Origin: Marinobacterium zhoushanense
GTDB lineage: Bacteria; Pseudomonadota; Gammaproteobacteria; Pseudomonadales; Balneatricaceae
Assembly (NCBI RefSeq): GCF_014641945.1
Contig: NZ_BMIJ01000007.1
Span: 310,001-374,000 of the forward strand
DNA: 64,000 nt
Direction of reading: 5' to 3'
Under the pieces are notes generated by a model. The model was not told the DNA's origin and did no database searches. It was given only the letters and a program-made list of their open reading frames with translations. This document shows positions 34,297 through 42,511 of this stretch, one piece after another; position 1 is the first letter of the stretch, and the number at the start of each line of letters is the position of its first letter. Made by a program: the position numbers and the translations under genes.

Positions 34297-36276
34297 CTAC
34301 TTGAGTTCCGCTGTCCGTTGTATATCGGCAGACTCGGAGCAGACCCGGTTGCGCCCGCTACTCTTGGCTTGATACATGGCATGATCTGCCCGCTGTACGA
34401 TCGTGATCGGGGAGTCATCCTCTGCCGAATAACCGCTGACCCCTAAGCTTACGGTGAGGTGCTCTACGTCTGGGAAGTACCTTGTTTCCACCGCTTTGCG
34501 TAACTTTTCGGCGCAGATCATCGCTGCGTCGGTGGCTATGCCGGGACAGACGATCATAAATTCCTCGCCCCCCCAGCGACCGGCTACATCTGTGGCCCGG
34601 ATCTGCAGCTGCAATGCCATCGCCAGCTCTTTCAGCACTGCATCACCGGTCAGATGTCCATAGCGGTCGTTGATCGACTTAAAGTGATCCACGTCCAATA
34701 GAATAACCGAGATGGGAGAGGCGTAACGTTTGGAGCGGGCGAACTCCTGCTCCAGCACCTGATCCAGTTTAAGGCGGTTAGCCAGTCCGGTTAACGGGTC
34801 GGTCGATGACTGGATCTCCAGCCGCTTGTGGTCGGTGATATCCTCGGAGACCGCGCGATAGCCGGTAACCCTGCCCTGAAAGTCTCTAATGGGTTCGATA
34901 TTGCTGTGGACCCAGTACGGTTGGCCATACTTGTCGATATTCTTGAGATCCCCCTCCCAACTCTCGCCCGCTTTAAGCTGCTTCCACATCTGCAGGTAGA
35001 AGGCGTCCGGTCGCTCAGGGTGGCGCACAATATTATGATTAAGTCCGAGCACTTCATTCTGCGAGTAACCGGCCCGGCGACAGAAGGCTTCGCTTACCGC
35101 CGTAATCCTGCCCTCCAGATCGGTCTCCGAGATGATGACGTGCTTATCGACCATAAGCTTCTGCCGCGTCAGTTCGTGCGTGCGTGCAGCGATGATGTCC
35201 TTCAAACGACTGTTGACTAACAGTACCGCCAACACGCCGATCAGCGATACCGCAACCAGCCCAAAGGCAACGGTCAGGTAGTACAGCGGCTTCTGTTTTT
35301 GCTCGTTGGGGTTCCAGATCAGCGTCTTGAGTGCCTCCTCGGCTTGTTTTTCCTCCAGCTTGCCCAATGATTGGTAAATTTGGGCGATGCGATAAAAACG
35401 GCCGGGACTGGTGTAGCCGATCTCCACGAGACTTGGGTTGACCATGCGCCGTATTACATCGGCTTCGTACTCAAGGTGCTCTCTGGATCTTTGCGGATTG
35501 TATTTCGCGATCAGGGTTCCGATCGTTTCCTGAGGATGCTCAAGTGCATATTCCCAGCCCTTGATCGAGGCTTGCATGAAACGCCTGGAACGCTCTGGAT
35601 ATTCGCTGAGAGTTGCGTCGGTTGCGAACAGAATATCGCCGTAAAAGTCGATCCCGTAGTTATGTGGATTAAGAATGGTGAAGTCGATCCCGAGTTCTCG
35701 CAGTCTGAAAGGCTGGTTGCTGAGATAGGCGCTTGTGGCGTCGACCTTGCCATCGATAAAGGCCTGTCCGGTAAAGTCCAGTGGAACAAACTCGAAGTCA
35801 CCCTCGTTAACCCCACCCTCCTGCAGCATGGAGAGTAGGGAAGCATCATCGAGGCCCTTCTGGTAGGAGATTCGCTTGCCTTGCAAATCTTGTGGGCCAA
35901 AAATATCGGCAGACTTATGGGCGACGAAAACCAGCGGTGAGTGTTGAAAGATCGAGGCCATGACACGGACGGGCTTACCATCTGCTCGATAAAGCAGTAG
36001 CGACGAATCGGCAACACCGTAATCGGCATCGCCCGCGATGAGCTGCTCGATATTGTTGAACTTGGGATCGCGTTCAATGATCTCCACGTCCAGTCCCGCG
36101 TCGGCGTAAAAACCTTTTTCCTTCGCCATGTAGTAACCGGCGAACTGGAAGGAGTTGAACCACTTGAGCTGCAAGCGAACAGTCTCCAGTGGCCGATCAG
36201 CCGATCCCCCGGCAAAGGCGAGCGTACTAAACAGAAGGAGAAGCCAAGACAGGCAATATGTGATCTTGGTTGGCAC
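34297..36276 (-). CDS. Hybrid sensor: NMT1/THI5-type solute-binding domain, TM, PAS and GGDEF
   Basis: The 659-residue chain begins with a signal/TM, then a ~300-residue periplasmic binding domain of the NMT1/THI5-like type (KWFNSFQFAGYYMAKEKGFY near residue 38 and the GLDVEII stretch). A transmembrane helix (near 345-365), a PAS/PAC unit (SEDITDHKRLE) and a GGDEF domain with an active GGEEF motif and an RATD inhibitory site follow. It should detect a small molecule outside and produce cyclic-di-GMP inside. The frame extends to a GTG at 36345; I prefer GTG 36276 because it puts the signal helix at the N-terminus and follows GGGG. It precedes the EAL gene on the same strand by 43 bases. Confidence 0.92.
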   Translation of the reverse strand: MPTKITYCLSWLLLLFSTLAFAGGSADRPLETVRLQLKWFNSFQFAGYYMAKEKGFYADAGLDVEIIERDPKFNNIEQLIAGDADYGVADSSLLLYRADGKPVRVMASIFQHSPLVFVAHKSADIFGPQDLQGKRISYQKGLDDASLLSMLQEGGVNEGDFEFVPLDFTGQAFIDGKVDATSAYLSNQPFRLRELGIDFTILNPHNYGIDFYGDILFATDATLSEYPERSRRFMQASIKGWEYALEHPQETIGTLIAKYNPQRSREHLEYEADVIRRMVNPSLVEIGYTSPGRFYRIAQIYQSLGKLEEKQAEEALKTLIWNPNEQKQKPLYYLTVAFGLVAVSLIGVLAVLLVNSRLKDIIAARTHELTRQKLMVDKHVIISETDLEGRITAVSEAFCRRAGYSQNEVLGLNHNIVRHPERPDAFYLQMWKQLKAGESWEGDLKNIDKYGQPYWVHSNIEPIRDFQGRVTGYRAVSEDITDHKRLEIQSSTDPLTGLANRLKLDQVLEQEFARSKRYASPISVILLDVDHFKSINDRYGHLTGDAVLKELAMALQLQIRATDVAGRWGGEEFMIVCPGIATDAAMICAEKLRKAVETRYFPDVEHLTVSLGVSGYSAEDDSPITIVQRADHAMYQAKSSGRNRVCSESADIQRTAELK

Positions 36277-36524
36277 CTGAACCCCGCAACTGGTTTCGAT
36301 CCTTTGACCCTCTATCCCGGCCAGCGCACTGTGATATCTGCTCACAGCTGGTCGCGATAGTGCGATGAGTCTAACGATAGCACCGATGACCGCTCATGAA
36401 ACTGATTACGGTTGTGCTATCGCAGCAAATGCGGGGCAAATGTGGCATACTGCGCACTTTGTGAACGGCAGCTCGCGCAGTCGACGATGCCGCATCCTCC
36501 AAAGTACGAATTCCGGGAACTCTC

Positions 36525-38111
36525 TTGCTTACCACAGCCAACATCACCATGCAGTTCGGCGCCAAGCCGCTGTTTGAAAATATCTCCGTCAAGTTCGGCG
36601 ACGGCAACCGCTACGGTCTGATCGGCGCCAACGGATGCGGTAAATCCACCTTCATGAAGATCCTCGGCGGCGATCTGGAGCCGAGCAGCGGCAACGTGTC
36701 CAAGGACCCGAACGAGCGTCTGGGCAAGCTGCGCCAGGATCAGTTCGCCTATGAAGAGTACAGCGTCGTCGATACCGTGATCATGGGCCACGAGGAGCTG
36801 TGGGCGATCAAGTCCGAGCGCGATGCGATCTATGCCAAGGCGGAGATGACCGAAGCCGACGGCATCCGTGCCGGCGAGTTGGAGGCGGAGTTCGCCGAGA
36901 TGGACGGCTATACCGCCGAGTCCCGCGCCGGCGAGCTGCTGATCGGTGTCGGCATCCCTGTGGAACAGCACTACGGCCCGATGAGCGAGATCGCGCCGGG
37001 CTGGAAACTGCGTGTGCTGCTGGCGCAGGCACTGTTTTCCGACCCCGATATCCTGCTGCTCGACGAGCCGACCAACAACCTGGATATCAACACCATCCGC
37101 TGGCTGGAAGGCGTGCTGAACCAGCGTCAGTGCACCATGATCATAATCTCGCACGACCGCCACTTCCTGAACAGCGTCTGTACCCACATGGCCGATATCG
37201 ACTACGGCACACTGAAGGTTTATCCGGGCAACTACGACGACTACATGACCGCGTCCACCCAGGCCCGCGAGCGCATGGTTGCCGACAACGCCAAGAAGAA
37301 GGCGCAGATCGCCGACCTGAAGTCCTTCGTCAGCCGCTTCTCCGCCAACGCCTCCAAGTCGCGCCAGGCTACCTCGCGCCTGAAGCAGATCGACAAGATT
37401 CAGCTAGAGGAGATCAAACCCTCGAGCCGGCAGAACCCGTTCATCCGCTTCGATCAGGCGAAGAAGCTGCATCGCACCGCGGTGGAGGTTGAAGGGCTGG
37501 CCAAGCATTTCGACGAGGAGCTGTTCTCCGGCCTTAACCTGCATGTGAATGTGGGTGAGCGCATCGCCATCATCGGCCCTAACGGTATCGGCAAGTCCAC
37601 CCTGCTCAAGTGCCTGGTCGGCGATCTGGAACCCAACGCCGGTACCGTAAAATGGTCGGAAAATGCCGAGATCGGTTACTACGCCCAGGATCACGCCCAC
37701 GAATTCGAAGAGAACAAGAACCTCTACGACTGGATGGCGCAGTGGGGCCAGGAGGGCGATGACGAGCAGGTGATCCGCGGTACTCTGGGCCGCATGCTGT
37801 TCTCGCAGAAGGAGATCGGCAAGTCGGTCAAGGTGATCTCCGGTGGTGAGCAGGGCCGTATGCTGTTCGGCAAGCTGATCCTGCAGAAACCCAACATCAT
37901 GCTGCTCGATGAACCGACCAACCACCTGGATATGGAATCGATCGAGTCGCTTAACCTGGCGCTGGAGAACTACCCCGGCACGCTGCTGTTCGTCAGCCAC
38001 GACCGTGAGTTTGTCTCCTCCCTGGCCACCCGCATCATCGAACTGACTCCCACCGGTATCGTCGACTTCCACGGCGATTACGAGGAGTACCTGCGGTCTC
38101 AGGAACAGTGA
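36525..38111 (+). CDS. ybiT: ABC-F family ATPase YbiT
   Basis: The 528-residue soluble protein has two ATPase modules without membrane spans: Walker A GANGCGKST (~33-41) and GPNGIGKST (~350), and two Walker B/D-loop motifs LLLDEPTNNLD and LLDEPTNHLD. The linker is of the ABC-F type. In the first module the signature is replaced by EIAPGWKLR, a hallmark of YbiT. Length and motif fit E. coli YbiT (530 aa), a ribosome-associated ABC-F protein. The start is TTG 36525, with GGGAA before it. The helicase gene follows 18 bases later, consistent with a translation or RNA-related operon. Confidence 0.94.
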   Translation: MLTTANITMQFGAKPLFENISVKFGDGNRYGLIGANGCGKSTFMKILGGDLEPSSGNVSKDPNERLGKLRQDQFAYEEYSVVDTVIMGHEELWAIKSERDAIYAKAEMTEADGIRAGELEAEFAEMDGYTAESRAGELLIGVGIPVEQHYGPMSEIAPGWKLRVLLAQALFSDPDILLLDEPTNNLDINTIRWLEGVLNQRQCTMIIISHDRHFLNSVCTHMADIDYGTLKVYPGNYDDYMTASTQARERMVADNAKKKAQIADLKSFVSRFSANASKSRQATSRLKQIDKIQLEEIKPSSRQNPFIRFDQAKKLHRTAVEVEGLAKHFDEELFSGLNLHVNVGERIAIIGPNGIGKSTLLKCLVGDLEPNAGTVKWSENAEIGYYAQDHAHEFEENKNLYDWMAQWGQEGDDEQVIRGTLGRMLFSQKEIGKSVKVISGGEQGRMLFGKLILQKPNIMLLDEPTNHLDMESIESLNLALENYPGTLLFVSHDREFVSSLATRIIELTPTGIVDFHGDYEEYLRSQEQ

Positions 38112-38129
38112 GTCGGGAACAGTAATGAT

Positions 38130-39455
38130 ATGAGCGGTTTTGCCGATCTGAAGCTCTGCCCGGAACTCAACGCCACGCTGGAGGCGCTGGGCTATCGCGA
38201 GCCGACCCCGATCCAGACCCAGGCGATTCCGCTGGTGCTGGCCGGCCACGACCTGATCGCCGAGGCACAGACCGGTACCGGCAAAACCGCCAGCTTCGCC
38301 CTGCCGATGATCGAACGGCTGAGCAAGCAGCCGGGCAACCCGGAATACCGTGAGATTCGCGGTCTGGTGCTGGTACCCACCCGTGAGCTGGCGATCCAGG
38401 TCGGCGACAACACGCTGGAGTATGGCCGGTTGCTCGGTATGCGGGTGATCTCCATCTTCGGCGGTGTACGCTTCGACAACCAGATCCGCAAGATGAAACG
38501 GGGCGCCGATATCCTTGTCGCCACCCCCGGGCGGCTGCTCGATATGCTGAAGCAGAAGAAACTGTCGCTGGATCAGCTCGAGATACTGGTGTTCGACGAG
38601 GCGGACCGCATGCTCGATCTCGGTTTTATCAACGAGATCAAGGCGCTGTTGGCCTATATGCCGGTGCAGAAGCAGACCCTGCTGTTCTCGGCCACGCTGG
38701 ATGAAAGCGTCGAGGTGCTGGCCGACAAACTGCTCGACAACCCTAAGCGTGTCAGCGTCGCCCAGCGCAACACCAGCGCCGCCACCGTGCAGCAGCGCGC
38801 CTATGCGGTGGATAACCGCGACAAGGCTGATGTACTGGCCTACCTGATCACCGGAGCCCGTTGGCAGCAGACCCTGGTGTTCACCCGCACCAAGCGCCGT
38901 GCCGACGAATTGGCCGCCGCGTTGCAGCACGAGGGGATTCACGCTCTGGCGATCCATGGCGACAAACACCAGCGCGAGCGTATCGCCGTGCTCAACGCTT
39001 TCGCCGACGGCGAGGTCAATGTCCTCGTCGCCACCGACGTCGCCGCCCGCGGCCTGGATATCGACAACCTGCCCCAGGTGGTCAACTACGACCTGCCCAA
39101 CCAGCCCCAGGACTACGTCCACCGTATCGGGCGCACCGGTCGTGCCGGTCAGAAGGGACTGGCGGTCTCCCTTGTCGCACCGGAGGAGCGCCGATTCCTG
39201 CAAGCGATCTCAGAACTGATCAACAAGCCGCTGCAGCTACAGCCGGTGCCGGTGGCCGAAAACGGCAAGCTTATCGACGGCAAGGCGCTGCAGGAAAACA
39301 GCAGCGGTGTCAGATCCAAAGCGAAAGCCAAGCCGGGCAAGACGGTGAAGAAAGCTCAGCAGGGCAAACCCCAGCCTCAAACCCCAAGCCGCAAAGAAAC
39401 TCAGGAAAAAGCGCCCGCCAGATCGGCCGGACGTCGTTCGCTGTTCTCTAAATGA
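38130..39455 (+). CDS. DEAD-box RNA helicase, RhlE-like
   Basis: The 441-residue protein has the Q-motif (PTPIQTQAIP), motif I AQTGTGKT (~46-53), PTRELA, TPGR, DEAD (~150), SAT, and the second-lobe motifs including HRIGRTGRAG, so it is a complete DEAD-box helicase. After residue ~385 a Lys/Pro/Gln-rich basic tail (KAKAKPGKTVKKAQQGKPQ) follows, as in RhlE-type enzymes, for RNA binding. It lies 18 bases after ybiT. RhlE is the closest E. coli relative by general plan; SrmB or RhlB are less likely. Confidence 0.93.
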   Translation: MSGFADLKLCPELNATLEALGYREPTPIQTQAIPLVLAGHDLIAEAQTGTGKTASFALPMIERLSKQPGNPEYREIRGLVLVPTRELAIQVGDNTLEYGRLLGMRVISIFGGVRFDNQIRKMKRGADILVATPGRLLDMLKQKKLSLDQLEILVFDEADRMLDLGFINEIKALLAYMPVQKQTLLFSATLDESVEVLADKLLDNPKRVSVAQRNTSAATVQQRAYAVDNRDKADVLAYLITGARWQQTLVFTRTKRRADELAAALQHEGIHALAIHGDKHQRERIAVLNAFADGEVNVLVATDVAARGLDIDNLPQVVNYDLPNQPQDYVHRIGRTGRAGQKGLAVSLVAPEERRFLQAISELINKPLQLQPVPVAENGKLIDGKALQENSSGVRSKAKAKPGKTVKKAQQGKPQPQTPSRKETQEKAPARSAGRRSLFSK

Positions 39456-39840
39456 TTCGTCAGCAACGTAGGGCAACCCGCACTTTGGGCTTGCCAAAAA
39501 CCGGCACCGAATACAGACTGTAATCCACTACGCGCCATAGGGTTGTAGGCGCGCGCAAATCGACAGGGAACAGGATGCGTCGATGCAAGGGATTAGAGCG
39601 AACTCCATCCAGCGCCGAACCATGGCGCTGCACATTGCCGCCGTTATCGCCAGCCAGCGCTTCGGCTGGCTGCATATATTCAATTATCTAACCAAAAAAC
39701 GTCTCAGCCCGACGGTCAACAGTCGGGTGGTGGGTTGGTGCGCCTATCATCACCCTAGAGTAATACCTTTTTGTCTCGGCGAAGTGGAGCAAAAATTCCT
39801 TTTTGCGGGTAGGACCACTTTTCAGAAGGATTAGAGCGAT
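39456..39840. other. Gap at the left edge of the accessory stretch; hairpins and short repeats, no firm gene
   Basis: I find no convincing gene in these 385 bases. There is a perfect 8-bp hairpin CAGCCAGC/GCTGGCTG (39651-39658 with 39665-39672), a CCCGAC/GTCGGG stem near 39708-39730, and a direct repeat with the core GATTAGAGCGA at about 39591 and 39829. The segment 39543-39600 shares the layout TTGTAGGCGC...GGGAAC...GAGCG with the attC-like site at 40187-40271, so it could be a degenerate copy. An 83-codon frame at 39583 lacks coding character. Confidence 0.4.
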
Positions 39841-40185
39841 ATGTATATCATAGTGCTACTTCTCATGTCCCTAGGAATGGGGGCTGACGAGATAATCATG
39901 AATGCAAAGGGGGAAGTGGTTTCTGACTTAACCCAGGCACTTTGGGCATTTATGTTCTTTATACTGTCTACAATGTGGTCTGCTCAAGATTCAAAACTGC
40001 GAAATATTTCTCGACCATTTGATTTCGGGTTTCTTATTTACATTCTTTGGCCTATTTCTTTTCCGACATATCTAGTTGCAACACGAGGCATGGAAGGCAT
40101 AGTTATGTTTCTTGGTTTCCTAGTGATTTGGTGTGGGCCATGGCTTTTAGGGCTCGTGTCTTATGTTTATATTTACTCGGGCTGA
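39841..40185 (+). CDS. Small multi-pass membrane protein, 114 aa, cassette-like
   Basis: The protein has about four hydrophobic segments (residues ~2-16, 33-47, 65-80, 88-110) and otherwise no motif I recognise. The codon use and AT content differ clearly from the GC-rich flanking genes, and an AAGGA site lies before the ATG. It sits at the start of a run of unrelated small genes and is followed by an attC-like hairpin, as expected for an integron gene cassette. Function unknown. Confidence 0.65.
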   Translation: MYIIVLLLMSLGMGADEIIMNAKGEVVSDLTQALWAFMFFILSTMWSAQDSKLRNISRPFDFGFLIYILWPISFPTYLVATRGMEGIVMFLGFLVIWCGPWLLGLVSYVYIYSG

Positions 40186-40186
40186 A

Positions 40187-40271
40187 AGCTAATAAAAAAT
40201 TGTAGGCGCCGCGTAAGCGGACTGGGAACTCCGCTGCTGCGCAGCTCCGGTCCCTAAATTGAGCGTTGGCT
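40187..40271 (+). repeat. attC-like recombination site 1 (integron cassette type)
   Basis: This 85-base imperfect inverted repeat begins with AGCTAAT (40187-40193) and ends with GTTGGCT (40265-40271); these boxes pair apart from two wobbles. Inside, AATT-G-TAGG (40198-40206) pairs with CCTAAATT (one extrahelical G), GGACTGG (40219-40225) pairs with CCGGTCC, and the centre is GCTGC-TGC-GCAGC. The core CTCCGCTGCTGCGCAGCTC is shared, with one difference, with the second site. The end boxes deviate from the RYYYAAC/GTTRRRY consensus. Confidence 0.55.
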
Positions 40272-40294
40272 ATCTAAGGAGAGTGATAGATATC

Positions 40295-40759
40295 ATGAGA
40301 ATATTGAAAGGGATTCTTAGTACTATTGGTATTCTGTTCCTCGGCATTATTTGCTTTGTGGTTTACCTCTCGTACAGCTCTTCACATTTCTTAAAGGAAA
40401 ATAGGGAGTTTATAAACCAGTTCTCTTATGACCTATCTGAGAACTGGCGTGCTTCTGATGTTCACTCACGCCTCTCAAATGAGTTCATACAATCGCTAGA
40501 TACCCCAGCAGGGCAATTTTCGTTTAACCAATTGAAAGCACTTGGAAGCCTAGAGGATGCATCTGACTTCGAGCTTAGTAACTACTATTCCGGAACAGAT
40601 GGAAAAACAGCGGTTGTCACCTTTAAGGCAACGTTCGAAAACGCTAAAGGTGTCGCTACGGTTACAGTTGTCGAGCGAGAAGGTAAAGTCCTTATTCAAG
40701 GGTTCCATTTTTCGGCCCCTGATGGGATTCGGCCAACAAGCACGAAACATGAAGCCTAA
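40295..40759 (+). CDS. Signal-anchored small protein, 154 aa, cassette-like
   Basis: The protein begins MRILKGILSTIGILFLGIICFVVYL, one N-terminal membrane anchor, followed by a ~120-residue soluble region with SRLSNEFIQSL and a beta-rich segment KTAVVTFKATFENAKGVATVTVVE, recalling small secreted NTF2-like or DUF4019-type domains. I cannot assign a family. The gene is AT-richer than its flanks, starts 24 bases after an attC-like site and its stop lies in the left box of the next one, the arrangement of an integron cassette. An AAGGAG site precedes the ATG at 40295. Confidence 0.65.
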   Translation: MRILKGILSTIGILFLGIICFVVYLSYSSSHFLKENREFINQFSYDLSENWRASDVHSRLSNEFIQSLDTPAGQFSFNQLKALGSLEDASDFELSNYYSGTDGKTAVVTFKATFENAKGVATVTVVEREGKVLIQGFHFSAPDGIRPTSTKHEA

Positions 40760-40828
40760 CAAACACATAGAGATTTCTAGGAACCTCCGCTGCTACGCAG
40801 CTCTAGCCTCTTATGTGGAGCGTTATAT
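40754..40828 (+). repeat. attC-like recombination site 2 (integron cassette type)
   Basis: This 75-base imperfect inverted repeat starts with GCCTAAC (40754-40760), a perfect RYYYAAC box that contains the upstream gene's stop, and ends with GTTATAT (40822-40828). CACATAGAG (40764-40772) pairs with CTCTTATGTG (one extrahelical T), CTAG pairs with CTAG, and the centre is GCTGC-TAC-GCAGC (40789-40801). Its core matches that of site 1 except for one base and one insertion. The whole resembles known attC sites in size and layout. Confidence 0.6.
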
Positions 40829-40843
40829 TTTTTGGAGATGGTA

Positions 40844-41278
40844 ATGGAACGAAAAAAACCAGTATGCGGGATAGTCGGTATTCTCTTGGGAAGTATCGCC
40901 TTACTGCTTTCTCTTACTCATTTCTGGGCAGGCCCTTTCTCTCCGCAACCTACTATCGAGACTGTCGTAGCAGAAAAAGCTGCATCCATTCGCAGTGCTG
41001 CTCTAAGTGCTCTGAGGGGGGAGGAACCTATCCAAGAATATCAAACCTCAAATTGGAACATCGATCAGGCCGCTGATGTTGTAACAGCTGTGTTTGGCGG
41101 GCTAGCGTTCATTCTGGGCATCGTTGGCTTTTCCAGGCATGAGCCTAAACGCGTTGTCGGTGGTGCTGCGGCATTGGGTATCAGTGCTGTCGCATTTCAA
41201 TTTATTGCTATGTATGCAATGGCGCTATTGGTCGTACTCTTAATTGCAGCCGTTTTATCGGGGATAGGTGTTGGATAA
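40844..41278 (+). CDS. Small inner-membrane protein, 144 aa, cassette-like
   Basis: The protein has membrane segments at ~10-26, 82-98 and 110-135, with a hydrophilic loop between the first two (ETVVAEKAASIRSAALSALRG). The opening KKPVCGIVGILLGSIALLLSLTHFW and the phrase HFWAGPFSPQP recall small inner-membrane proteins that are often found in integron arrays, but I have not placed it in a family. The ATG at 40844 follows GGAG at a good distance; in-frame ATGs lie just upstream. It begins 16 bases after attC-like site 2. Confidence 0.68.
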   Translation: MERKKPVCGIVGILLGSIALLLSLTHFWAGPFSPQPTIETVVAEKAASIRSAALSALRGEEPIQEYQTSNWNIDQAADVVTAVFGGLAFILGIVGFSRHEPKRVVGGAAALGISAVAFQFIAMYAMALLVVLLIAAVLSGIGVG

Positions 41279-41382
41279 AAATATAACACAATGGTTCGAA
41301 ACCTTTTGCTTTTCTCACTAGTGCCTTAAATTCACGCTTTTACTACTCATTAACCGAAGCGTCACATGATAATGGAGAAATC

Positions 41383-41904
41383 ATGCACATACTCATAGGG
41401 ATTTTAACAACCTTAGTTACGTTACTCTATCTGCTCGAGAGGTTAGGAGTTGATTTAGGGTGGCTCAACCCTTGGGCTTGGAAGCGTCGCCGAGCTTGGC
41501 TAAAGCAATCAAAAGGTAATCCAGCATATGGGCTTGATAAGCCTATAGACGCTATTGCCCTGATAGCGACAGCTGCTGCAAAAATTGACGGAGACCTTTC
41601 TATAGAAGAAAAAAATAAATTAAAAAGCATATTCAGAACTACATTCAACCAATCAGAAAAAGATGCGACCCAATTACTGGTGGTAAGTGTGCATCTGTTA
41701 GGTTCGGGTGAAGAAATATTCCAGTCTCCAGAACGGGTCTTGAAGAGATCAATTGAGGACTTTACTGATGAACAGAGAAATTCCTCAATTGATCTATTGA
41801 ACAAGGTTATAAATGTGGGTGGCTCTCCTTCTAAACTACAAGAAGAGTTTTTGGGAAAAGTAAAAAAACTGATGCTTTCTGGTGGCGATAAGAAAACTTG
41901 GTGA
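41383..41904 (+). CDS. TerB-like domain membrane-anchored protein, 173 aa
   Basis: A short N-terminal membrane helix (residues 2-18) is followed by a basic linker with WLNPWAWKRRRAWLKQ and then a ~110-residue helical region. The phrase IDAIALIATAAAKIDGDLSIEEKNKLKSIF and the repeat of acidic/helical blocks match the TerB/DjlA-type tellurite-resistance fold (residues ~55-150). The gene is AT-rich, with an ATGGAG site before its ATG. It has no clear attC-like site on either side, so it may belong to the accessory stretch without being a cassette. TerB domains occur in stress and phage-related loci. Confidence 0.65.
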   Translation: MHILIGILTTLVTLLYLLERLGVDLGWLNPWAWKRRRAWLKQSKGNPAYGLDKPIDAIALIATAAAKIDGDLSIEEKNKLKSIFRTTFNQSEKDATQLLVVSVHLLGSGEEIFQSPERVLKRSIEDFTDEQRNSSIDLLNKVINVGGSPSKLQEEFLGKVKKLMLSGGDKKTW

Positions 41905-41990
41905 ATTAATTAATACGGTCATGAGAATGATCGATATGATATTCGCTAATTTTAGAGATCTATAACGACGCTATAAGCAAGGGAATGTAT

Positions 41991-42422
41991 ATGTCTAAAC
42001 GAAATCTCGGCTTTATATTAGCCCTTACGATGTTGTCATCTGAGGTCTCCCTGGCTTGTGGCGGACCACCTACACCTGTGCTAAGTACACATAAAGATGA
42101 TGGCACCCAGGTGGGTATTTTTATTTCCCAAGAGCAGATCGAGCAGACTGAAGAGTGGCGTCCCGAGGATGGAGAACCGCCTCTCAAAGTATCGTCAGCC
42201 TATAAGATCGTTCAGGAGTGGGGGCGCCAGCAGTATGCCCGTTACGATGGGGTAAATGTTCGGGAGCTGTCGCTTAAGAAGTACGGATGTTCCGATGTCA
42301 TCAACCGGTGGTACTACATTGTTGACCTCAATCCGGTGATTGATGGCAACGGGTTATGGGGCTCTGGTAACTGGGCTGCGGTGCTTATGGATGGAACAGT
42401 GATCGGGCCGAAGGCGTTCTGA
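41991..42422 (+). CDS. Secreted hypothetical protein, 143 aa
   Basis: A Sec signal peptide (MSKRNLGFILALTMLSSEVSLA, cleavage near residue 22) is followed by ~120 residues with two cysteines, one right after cleavage (ACGG) and one in YGCSDV. I see no known domain. AAGGGA lies 6 bases before the ATG at 41991; another in-frame ATG at 41985 is too close to that site. The cysteine next to the predicted cleavage site resembles a lipobox (SLAC), so it might be a lipoprotein. Codon use is nearer the host than in the preceding four genes. Confidence 0.65.
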   Translation: MSKRNLGFILALTMLSSEVSLACGGPPTPVLSTHKDDGTQVGIFISQEQIEQTEEWRPEDGEPPLKVSSAYKIVQEWGRQQYARYDGVNVRELSLKKYGCSDVINRWYYIVDLNPVIDGNGLWGSGNWAAVLMDGTVIGPKAF

Positions 42423-42511
42423 GTCCATATCAGTCGTAAGCAGGTGACGTAAAAGTACAGAGACTTTTCGACCAGGTGTTATGAGCGCAAAGCGCTGAAA
42501 TAGGAGGACCT

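Noticed and set aside
37404..39203. 599-codon minus-strand reading frame opposite ybiT and the helicase gene
   Set aside because: It lies wholly antisense to two well-conserved genes, has low-complexity Gln/Asp/Val repeats typical of a shadow frame, and matches no domain.
39583..39834. 83-codon plus-strand frame in the left gap of the accessory stretch
   Set aside because: No ribosome site, spans two hairpins and has no domain; more likely non-coding.
41279..41382. Possible third attC-like site after the 144-aa membrane protein gene
   Set aside because: ATATAAC and GCGTCACAT could be end boxes, but I could not find matching inner arms or the shared core.
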